Shown: in pieces, positions 1 to 5,055 of the stretch
Position numbering within the stretch: position 1 is the first letter of the stretch
Layout: every line of letters begins with the position of its first letter
Source: a bacterium
GTDB lineage: Bacteria > Dependentiae > Babeliae > Babeliales > RVW-14
Direction: 5' to 3'
Assembly (NCBI GenBank): GCA_010027825.1
Contig: RGUK01000107.1
Location: 1-5,880 of the forward strand
Length of the DNA: 5,880 nt
Notes under the pieces: model-generated
Database searches by the model: none
What the model saw: only the letters and a program-made list of their open reading frames with translations
Told to the model about the DNA's origin: nothing
Made by a program: the position numbers and the translations under genes

Positions 1-174
1 CAATTCAGGGATATCAGCGGCAAGTGCTAAAACAATAAAGCCAAGAAAAAACGTAGAAACCTGGTATCGCTGCGCCACTAGGATGGCGTAGGTCACCACC
101 CAATCGCCACCGCGCCACAACGCTGCCAGGCCGCCCATAACACCAACGCACAATAAACCGCTCATCAAACTCAT
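1..174 (-). CDS. Probable sodium/calcium (CaCA-type) antiporter, N-terminal 58 residues only
   Basis: The reverse strand from 174 to the left edge is an uninterrupted 58-codon frame that continues out of the window. It starts ATG-AGT-TTG-ATG, and an AAAGGAAG ribosome binding site (182-189) lies 7 bases upstream of the first ATG, so that start is preferred over the second ATG at 165. Residues 4-20 form a hydrophobic helix rich in Gly, Leu and Val. After a short loop with GGDWVV (residues 22-27), residues 39-58 read like the first alpha-repeat of the cation/calcium exchanger superfamily: VSTFFLGFIVLALAADIPEL against the usual pattern of V-S-P, a G-T-I-V-A stretch, then G-T-S-x-P-E-L. Family members are about 300-400 residues long with 10-11 membrane helices and exchange Na+ or H+ for Ca2+ across the inner membrane. 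The usual G-T-S before the P-E pair is replaced by A-A-D-I, so ion selectivity is uncertain. The family call rests on a short stretch; another polytopic transporter is possible. Confidence 0.62.
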   Translation of the reverse strand, partial: MSLMSGLLCVGVMGGLAALWRGGDWVVTYAILVAQRYQVSTFFLGFIVLALAADIPEL

Positions 175-181
175 CACCAAA

Positions 182-189
182 CTTCCTTT
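182..189 (-). promoter_or_regulatory. Ribosome binding site of the antiporter gene
   Basis: The reverse strand reads AAAGGAAG followed by 7 bases and ATG at 174. It is the best Shine-Dalgarno match at the left end and decides the start. The same GGAAG is the right arm of a small hairpin (182-195: CTTCC, 4-base loop, GGAAG), so it could be partly masked in the mRNA. Confidence 0.6.
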
Positions 190-222
190 GGGAAGGGTTG
201 TCTACAATTTTTTAAACGCAGA

Positions 223-270
223 AGGCCAAGGAGTAGTATGGCATAGGCCACCCACTTCCTCAAAGGGCCT
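223..270. repeat. Cluster of inverted repeats, possible structured RNA or repeat element
   Basis: Three nested pairings can be drawn by eye: AGGCC (223-227) with GGCCT (266-270), AGGA (229-232) with TCCT (257-260), and an apical TGGC (239-242) with GCCA (247-250) around an ATAG loop. Together they make a 48-base imperfect hairpin on either strand. There is no T-tract after it, so it is not a standard terminator. It could be a small RNA, an mRNA leader element of either flanking gene, or a copy of a dispersed intergenic repeat. The helices are only 4-5 base pairs each, so chance is not excluded. Confidence 0.3.
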
Positions 271-347
271 GAGATCACACCCGACGAAGGCGCCGCGTGC
301 TACACATGTTAGATGCTATTGCTTATGCCCCCGAACCACGCACGCCA

Positions 348-375
348 CTGACAACGCATGGCCGGGGAATTAATT
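348..375 (+). promoter_or_regulatory. Weak candidate promoter for dnaE
   Basis: CTGACA (348-353) matches five of six bases of the sigma-70 -35 consensus. ATTAAT (369-374) matches four of six bases of the -10 consensus, but the 15-base spacer is short. Transcription would begin near 382 and leave a leader of roughly 110 bases before the dnaE ATG. A second weak option is TTGATG (399-404), 16 bases, then TAGAAG (421-426). Neither is compelling. Confidence 0.22.
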
Positions 376-493
376 GCTAGCAAAACAGCGAACCATCATT
401 GATGTTATTTTTCGAGCTTTTAGAAGGATAAACTTGTCTGTCAGTATAAATCGCCTCCACTTTTCTTGCAAGCTGCGCTACACTGGGGCCGCT

Positions 494-3400
494 ATGGCAA
501 ATAAGCACTTTACCCACCTTCATCTCCATACAGAGTTTTCCCTCCTGGACGGCGCAATCCGCATTGGCGACCTGCTTAAACGTGCCAAGGAGCAGCAGTG
601 GCAGGCGGTCGGCATTTCCGACCACGGCAATATTTTTGGCGCGGTAAAATTCTTTCAAATGGCAAAAAAAGAAGCCATCAAGCCGGTCTTGGGCATTGAG
701 ATGTACTTTACCCCGGACATCAGCGTGCGTACGGCCCAAGAAAAATATTGTCACCTCATCCTGATTGTCCAGAACAAGGAAGGCTACAAGAATCTTTGTA
801 AACTGCTTTCTATTGCCTACCAAGAAGGTTTTTACTTCAAGCCACGCGTCGACTACGCCTCCCTAGAAAAATACTCCGCTGGGCTCATCGCCACTACCGC
901 CTGCGTGGGCGGCCACGTCCCCACCCTGCTGCGCGAAGGCAACATTGAAGAGGCAAAAAAACGCGTCGACTGGTTCAAACAAGTATTTGGTCCTGAGCGT
1001 TTTTACTTCGAAATGCAGCCCGCAGAATTTGATAAGCAGCACGTGCTTAATCCTCTCTTGGTCAAGTATGGCAAGGAATGGGATGTGCCCCTGATTGGCA
1101 CCTCAGACGCGCATTATTTGATTGAAGCTGACCGAGAAGCACACGAGGTAATGCTAGCTGTACAGACCAAAGATGTGATCGACAACCCTAATCGCTTCAG
1201 CTTTGGTGAATGTCGCGCCTTTGTTCGCTCCACCGAGCAGATGTTGGCAGCCTTTCCCGAGCAACCCGAGGCCGTGTGGAACACCGGACGCATTGCCGAC
1301 CTGTGCGAATTTAATTTTGAGTTTGGCAAGCTGCACTTTCCACTCTTTCCGGTTCCTCAGGAACACACGCAAGAGACGTATTTTGCTGCCTTGTGCAAAG
1401 AGGGGCTTGAGCGGCTAAAAAATGCTGCCCTGATCCCTGCTGACCAACACGCAGCATACGACGCGCGTCTGCAACTTGAAATAGACCTGATCGTCAAAAT
1501 GGGTTTTGTGGGATACTTTTTGGTCGTCTCTGACTTCATCCAGTGGGCCAAGCGGCAAGATATTCCAGTGGGCGCTGGACGCGGATCGGCAGCTGGTTCA
1601 CTCGTTGCCTGGGCCCTGCAAATTACCAACATCGATCCGCTGGCTTACAATCTCCTGTTCGAGCGGTTTTTAAACCCCGAGCGTGTGAGCATGCCAGATA
1701 TTGATATTGATTTTTGCATCGAGCGGCGCGAAGAAGTTATCAACTATGTGAAAGATAAATACGGCCACGACTGTGTGTGCCAAATCATCACCTTTGGTAC
1801 GATGATGGCCAAAGGCGTTATTAAAGACGTCGCGCGCGCGCTGGGGTTCCCGTTCCAAGATGCTAATGCCATTACCGACCTGATTCCCGAGCAACTGAAA
1901 ATAACGCTCAAAGAGGCCGTGGAACAAGAGCCACGCCTCCAACAGCTGATCGACAGCAACCCAAAAGTTAAGCACTTATTTGATATCTGCTTAAAACTTG
2001 AAGGCCTGACGCGCCACGCCTCCAAACACGCAGCTGGCGTGGTTATTTCACCTGAACCGCTCGCCGAGTGCTTGCCGCTCTACGTCCCTTCAAAGACCAC
2101 GGATCTGGTTTCGCAATACGCGATGACCGAGCTTGAAGCGGTCGGCTTTTTGAAGATGGACTTTTTAGGTTTACAAAACTTGACCGTGATCCAACGCGCA
2201 CTGGCCGCGATTAAACGCAATCACGGCGTTGCGATTGACTTGGACAAGCTGCCACTCAATGATCCTAAAACCTTTGCGCTGCTGGGCAAGGGGCAGACCA
2301 AGGGCGTGTTCCAATTTGAATCTGAAGGTATTGGGGAAGTGCTGCGCAAACTGCAGCCAGACAAATTTGAAGATCTAATCGCGGTGAACGCCCTGTACCG
2401 CCCTGGGCCACTCGGGTCAGGCATGGTTGACGACTTTATTGACCGCCGCCACGGCAGGAAACCAACCACCTACATGTTCCCCGAGCTTGAGCCAATTCTG
2501 GCCGAAACGTACGGTGTTATTGTCTACCAAGAGCAGGTGATGAAAATTGCCTCAGCCATTGGAGGCTACACGCTGGGAGGCGCAGATTTGCTCCGTCGCG
2601 CCATGGGAAAGAAAAAAGCTGAAGAAATGGCTAAGCAGCGTGCCACCTTCACTGAAGGAGCCGCTAAGCTTGGCTTTGACACGAAAAAAGCGGGCGAGCT
2701 ATTCGACCTGATGGAATATTTTGCTGGCTATGGTTTTAACAAATCGCACTCGGCTGCCTATGCGCTCATTGCCTACCACACAGCCTACCTAAAAGCAAAC
2801 TACCCTAGTGAGTTTATGGCGGCAGTGGTGACCTTTGAAACAGGCAATCCTGACAACTTGACCAAGTATCTGCAAGAAATGCACGACATGGGGCTAACTA
2901 CCCTGCCGCCAAGCATCAATGAATCTGACATAGAATTTGAAGCACGGCCCCAGGGAATAGTCTTTGGCTTGCAAGGCATTAAAAATGTAGGCGCGGCAGC
3001 GCTTGAAGCTATTATCGCAGAACGCACCAAAAAACCGTTCAGCGACCTGCTTGATTTCTGCAAGCGTGTCGATTTGCGCGTGGTAAACAAACGCGTGGTA
3101 GAAAGCTTGATCTGCTCTGGCGCCATGGACTGCCTACCCGGTAACCGTGCGCAAAAGATGGCGGAATTGGACAGCGTTATTGATCTGGCACAACAGGAAA
3201 AAGAAGCAGCGCGCACCGGTCAGATGGGCCTTTTTGGCGCTCCTGCCCCAAGCAGCGGAGAACAACAAGTGCCGCAGGGCTTTATTTTTAAGCCACTGCC
3301 TGAATGGTCAGACAAAGAAAAGTTAGAAAAAGAAAAAGAAGTTGCGGGCTTTTATCTCAGCTCCCACCCGCTTAAAGCTTACCCGATGGTCAGGATGCTG

Positions 3401-3946
3401 CAGCATGTGTCATTCCGCCAAGCGCTTGAATTTGTAAAAAACGTCAGCTCCCTGAAAGAGCCCCTCGTCACCTGCATTGGTCTGGTGCACAGCAAGCGCG
3501 AAATCACCACCAAAAAAGGTGATCGCATGGCATTTTTGCAAGTCGAGGACCTAACGGCGCATGCAGAGGTAATTCTCTTCCCAAGCACCTTTGCCAAAGT
3601 CGAGCACCTGCTTAAAGAGTTTGATGTCTTTTTGATCAAGGGCGCCCTGGATATTACCTCGCAAAATACGTGCAAAATTAAGGCTAACGACCTGATCCCG
3701 GTGGACCTAGCCCTGAATGACCCGACTGCTATCAAAACCGTCACCGTGCAAATTCCCACTGCAGTAACAGGACAGCAGCTGGCCGAGCTCAAGCAAGCCT
3801 TACCACCTGGTAGCACGCCCGTGCACCTCGCGTTCAGCGAAAACAATCAGCACTTACTCCTGATGTCGACCGTCAAAATGACGCCAACCATGGATATTCT
3901 GAAGCAATTGCAGAGCCAGGGTTTTCCGGCACGCATTGCGCTCTAA
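494..3946 (+). CDS. dnaE: DNA polymerase III alpha subunit (replicative DNA polymerase)
   Basis: A 1150-residue DnaE1-type polymerase that extends DNA at the replication fork as the catalytic core of the cytoplasmic holoenzyme. E. coli DnaE has 1160 residues, so the gene is full length. The order is: PHP domain (about 5-275) with HLHLHTEFSLLDGA at 8-21 and likely metal ligands H10, H12, H44, E69, H87, D205, H207; palm with GRGSAAGS (362-369) and catalytic D402 and D404 in PDIDIDF; third catalytic aspartate D556 in KMDFLGL; fingers; a helix-hairpin-helix region (about 850-885); clamp-binding motif QMGLF (910-914); OB fold (about 990-1065); and a C-terminal domain. The ATG at 494 is preferred because homology begins right after it. 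An upstream TTG at 374 would add 40 residues with no family resemblance. The ribosome binding site is weak (GGGG at 485-488, 5 bases from the ATG). No intein or frameshift is seen. The PHP centre looks intact, unlike that of E. coli, so it may have intrinsic proofreading activity (inference). Confidence 0.98.
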   Translation: MANKHFTHLHLHTEFSLLDGAIRIGDLLKRAKEQQWQAVGISDHGNIFGAVKFFQMAKKEAIKPVLGIEMYFTPDISVRTAQEKYCHLILIVQNKEGYKNLCKLLSIAYQEGFYFKPRVDYASLEKYSAGLIATTACVGGHVPTLLREGNIEEAKKRVDWFKQVFGPERFYFEMQPAEFDKQHVLNPLLVKYGKEWDVPLIGTSDAHYLIEADREAHEVMLAVQTKDVIDNPNRFSFGECRAFVRSTEQMLAAFPEQPEAVWNTGRIADLCEFNFEFGKLHFPLFPVPQEHTQETYFAALCKEGLERLKNAALIPADQHAAYDARLQLEIDLIVKMGFVGYFLVVSDFIQWAKRQDIPVGAGRGSAAGSLVAWALQITNIDPLAYNLLFERFLNPERVSMPDIDIDFCIERREEVINYVKDKYGHDCVCQIITFGTMMAKGVIKDVARALGFPFQDANAITDLIPEQLKITLKEAVEQEPRLQQLIDSNPKVKHLFDICLKLEGLTRHASKHAAGVVISPEPLAECLPLYVPSKTTDLVSQYAMTELEAVGFLKMDFLGLQNLTVIQRALAAIKRNHGVAIDLDKLPLNDPKTFALLGKGQTKGVFQFESEGIGEVLRKLQPDKFEDLIAVNALYRPGPLGSGMVDDFIDRRHGRKPTTYMFPELEPILAETYGVIVYQEQVMKIASAIGGYTLGGADLLRRAMGKKKAEEMAKQRATFTEGAAKLGFDTKKAGELFDLMEYFAGYGFNKSHSAAYALIAYHTAYLKANYPSEFMAAVVTFETGNPDNLTKYLQEMHDMGLTTLPPSINESDIEFEARPQGIVFGLQGIKNVGAAALEAIIAERTKKPFSDLLDFCKRVDLRVVNKRVVESLICSGAMDCLPGNRAQKMAELDSVIDLAQQEKEAARTGQMGLFGAPAPSSGEQQVPQGFIFKPLPEWSDKEKLEKEKEVAGFYLSSHPLKAYPMVRMLQHVSFRQALEFVKNVSSLKEPLVTCIGLVHSKREITTKKGDRMAFLQVEDLTAHAEVILFPSTFAKVEHLLKEFDVFLIKGALDITSQNTCKIKANDLIPVDLALNDPTAIKTVTVQIPTAVTGQQLAELKQALPPGSTPVHLAFSENNQHLLLMSTVKMTPTMDILKQLQSQGFPARIAL
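3221..3235 (+). other. Sliding-clamp binding motif QMGLF within dnaE
   Basis: Residues 910-914 of the polymerase read QMGLF, fitting the Q-x-x-L-F form of the bacterial beta-clamp binding consensus. The motif sits between the helix-hairpin-helix region and the OB fold, the same place as the internal clamp-binding site of E. coli DnaE. It is followed by a Pro/Ser/Gln-rich linker that fits an exposed loop. It would tether the polymerase to the clamp for processive synthesis. Confidence 0.8.
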
Positions 3947-3958
3947 GAATCAATATAT

Positions 3959-4990
3959 TTATCTTGCCAGCAAGACACGGCAATTGTGCAACGTCTGCCG
4001 CTGGGCTTGTTCAGCAAATGGTTTGAAGCGGCGCATAAACTCTTGAATGCCGGCAATTTCTTGTTGCACGCGTGTCTTATTGCCTGAAAGATCAGCCTGG
4101 GGGACAGTGAAATCTAGCGGTACCTCTCCAGCAGCGCCATCAAGGATTACCTTGCTATCTGCTGCTTGTCTTTGGAGAGGAGAATGAACCTGTTTGCGTG
4201 GCACAAGACCAGTGACACCAACTTGCTTAGCTGGTGCACCTGTAGGAGTTGATCCATCCGCGTGCGGCTGGGAAGCAACACCATTAGGGGCATAAGCATC
4301 TGCTTGGTCAGGTATAGTAATCGGATCGTAAAGATAAAAATCATCATGCGTAGGGTCATCATGCGATGAGAACGGGACGGAACCCGGCAAGCATTCAGCA
4401 GTCACTGGAGCGCTAGCTGGCTGCTCAAGCACATGCACCTTCTTGAGTGCCGCCTTGCGCTTAAGTCGCTTGCTAGGGGCTGGTAAAGCTACCTGCTTAC
4501 TTCTTTGCGATCCTATCGTTGCCGGCATGCCTGACTGCTTTTCCAAACTTTGATACATGGCATCAGCCCATGCAGCCGCCGCCGCATGCGCCTCGGCATG
4601 ATAAAAATCACCAGCTACCTCTTGCTCGAATTCATCGGCAATGGCGTCAGCTAGCGATAGTATTTTGGTAATAATTTGTTCATCGGGATTTTGTAAGAGC
4701 ACGGTATGAAAAAGCCCGAGCAGGCTATCAAACACGTCGCGCTTCCAAGAAAAGTCAGCGAACAACCCTGCATGCTTAAGCGTAGGGGATTTAACCAGCA
4801 TGGCTTTAAGCTCACGCAGAGCGTTTAGGTACGCTTGCGGGGTGAGCACGGCAGCATCAGGCTTTGCCAAACGCACAACATGTTCGGGGCTTTGGCTAGC
4901 GCGCGAAAAAAGCGCATAGCCTACCACCCCGGCTGCTGCCAGCGCAGCGGTTGCTAGAATGCTATAGAAAATGCGCATACGCGTAACCAT
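3959..4990 (-). CDS. Hypothetical membrane-anchored or exported protein, 343 residues
   Basis: I do not recognise this protein. The ATG at 4990 is preceded by TTGAGG (4999-5004) with an 8-base spacer, which supports this start over an internal ATG four codons later. Residues 1-6 include two arginines and are followed by an Ala/Val/Leu-rich hydrophobic segment (7-28): either a signal-anchor helix or an uncleaved export signal, placing the rest outside the cytoplasm. Residues 45-155 look helical, with an alanine-rich stretch near 131-145. Residues 160-200 are basic and proline-rich (KRLKRK at 174-179). Residues 205-235 are acidic and aromatic and include HDDPTHDD (210-217). Residues 236-285 look like a low-complexity linker. 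The last 40 residues form a charged helix. Three cysteine or fewer codons are present. The gene lies 65 bases downstream of the IQ-motif gene on the same strand, so they are probably co-transcribed, and its stop is 12 bases from that of dnaE. A cell-envelope or host-contact role is only a guess. Confidence 0.75.
   Translation of the reverse strand: MVTRMRIFYSILATAALAAAGVVGYALFSRASQSPEHVVRLAKPDAAVLTPQAYLNALRELKAMLVKSPTLKHAGLFADFSWKRDVFDSLLGLFHTVLLQNPDEQIITKILSLADAIADEFEQEVAGDFYHAEAHAAAAAWADAMYQSLEKQSGMPATIGSQRSKQVALPAPSKRLKRKAALKKVHVLEQPASAPVTAECLPGSVPFSSHDDPTHDDFYLYDPITIPDQADAYAPNGVASQPHADGSTPTGAPAKQVGVTGLVPRKQVHSPLQRQAADSKVILDGAAGEVPLDFTVPQADLSGNKTRVQQEIAGIQEFMRRFKPFAEQAQRQTLHNCRVLLAR
3962..3975 (-). 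terminator. Weak hairpin overlapping the 3' end of the 343-residue protein gene
   Basis: TCTTGC (3962-3967) and GCAAGA (3970-3975) are inverted repeats: six base pairs with a 2-base loop, or five with a 4-base loop. On the minus strand the hairpin ends at the stop codon and is followed by the A+T-rich TAAATATATTG. There is no proper U-tract, so termination is only suggested. In the dnaE direction it is followed by ordinary coding sequence and gives no terminator. Confidence 0.25.
4341..4370 (-). repeat. Short in-frame direct repeat inside the membrane-anchored protein gene
   Basis: TCATCATGCG occurs at 4341-4350 and again at 4356-4365, a period of 15 bases. In the minus-strand gene this encodes the HDD-P-T-HDD pattern (residues 210-217). 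The period is five codons, so the frame is kept. It looks like a small tandem duplication in a poorly constrained linker. Confidence 0.5.
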
Positions 4991-4998
4991 GGGATAGG

Positions 4999-5004
4999 CC
5001 TCAA
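4999..5004 (-). promoter_or_regulatory. Ribosome binding site of the 343-residue protein gene
   Basis: The reverse strand reads TTGAGG followed by 8 bases and the ATG at 4990. This fixes the start and argues against the ATG four codons downstream, which has no such sequence. Confidence 0.5.
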
Positions 5005-5015
5005 CATGGAGGGCA

Positions 5016-5033
5016 GCGGGACCGGAGTCCCGC
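5016..5033 (-). promoter_or_regulatory. Perfect 7-bp hairpin with a C(UCCG)G tetraloop between the two minus-strand genes
   Basis: The minus-strand RNA reads GCGGGAC-UCCG-GUCCCGC: seven perfect base pairs closed by a UNCG tetraloop on a C-G pair, the class known for unusual thermal stability. It lies in the 65-base gap, 22 bases after the upstream stop codon and 11 bases before the ribosome binding site of the downstream gene. No U-tract follows, so it is not a standard intrinsic terminator. A block to 3' exonuclease, a processing site or an attenuating structure between two co-transcribed genes would fit. Read on the + strand the loop is CGGA, with no special stability. Confidence 0.55.
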
Positions 5034-5055
5034 CATCGCTCGTTTTAATTATTGC

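Larger units (their letters stand above)
175..493. other. Divergent intergenic region between the antiporter gene and dnaE
   Basis: This 319-base stretch separates two divergently transcribed genes and should hold both promoters. No frame in it looks like a convincing gene. A 61-codon + strand frame (188-373) has no family resemblance and no good ribosome binding site. A 37-codon minus-strand open stretch (205-315) has no ATG or TTG start. The left half carries several GGCC-centred inverted repeats (223-270). The right half is richer in A+T close to dnaE and holds an AATTAATT palindrome (368-375), a TTGCTAGCAA palindrome (374-383) and a CATCA-T-TGATG dyad (394-404). I found no tRNA, 4.5S RNA or riboswitch that I could support. 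Confidence 0.6.

Noticed and set aside
255..300. Possible TPP riboswitch, because CTGAGA is followed by ACCC
   Set aside because: The second conserved half of the TPP aptamer (CCTGATC, TAAT, GGGA) is absent, and the flanking genes have no thiamine role.
188..373. A 61-codon + strand frame upstream of dnaE
   Set aside because: Its start has no clear ribosome binding site, the product is low in recognisable features and it overlaps the inverted-repeat cluster.
374..493. A 40-residue N-terminal extension of dnaE from a TTG codon at 374
   Set aside because: The extension has no family resemblance, lies over palindromic intergenic DNA and has no ribosome binding site. DnaE homology starts just after the ATG at 494.
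377..823. Antisense frame of 148 codons opposite the start of dnaE
   Set aside because: It mirrors the strongly conserved PHP coding region and has no family resemblance. The same applies to the antisense frames at 1114-2025, 2221-2469, 2800-3216 and 3379-3846.
494..3946. An intein in dnaE, a common insertion site for these elements
   Set aside because: The protein has normal DnaE length and all conserved blocks are continuous. No intein splice-junction motifs are seen.
4147..4362. A 71-codon frame on the minus strand inside the 343-residue protein gene
   Set aside because: It overlaps the longer gene, which has a good ribosome binding site and a plausible domain layout. Its product is a Leu/Met-rich frame shadow.
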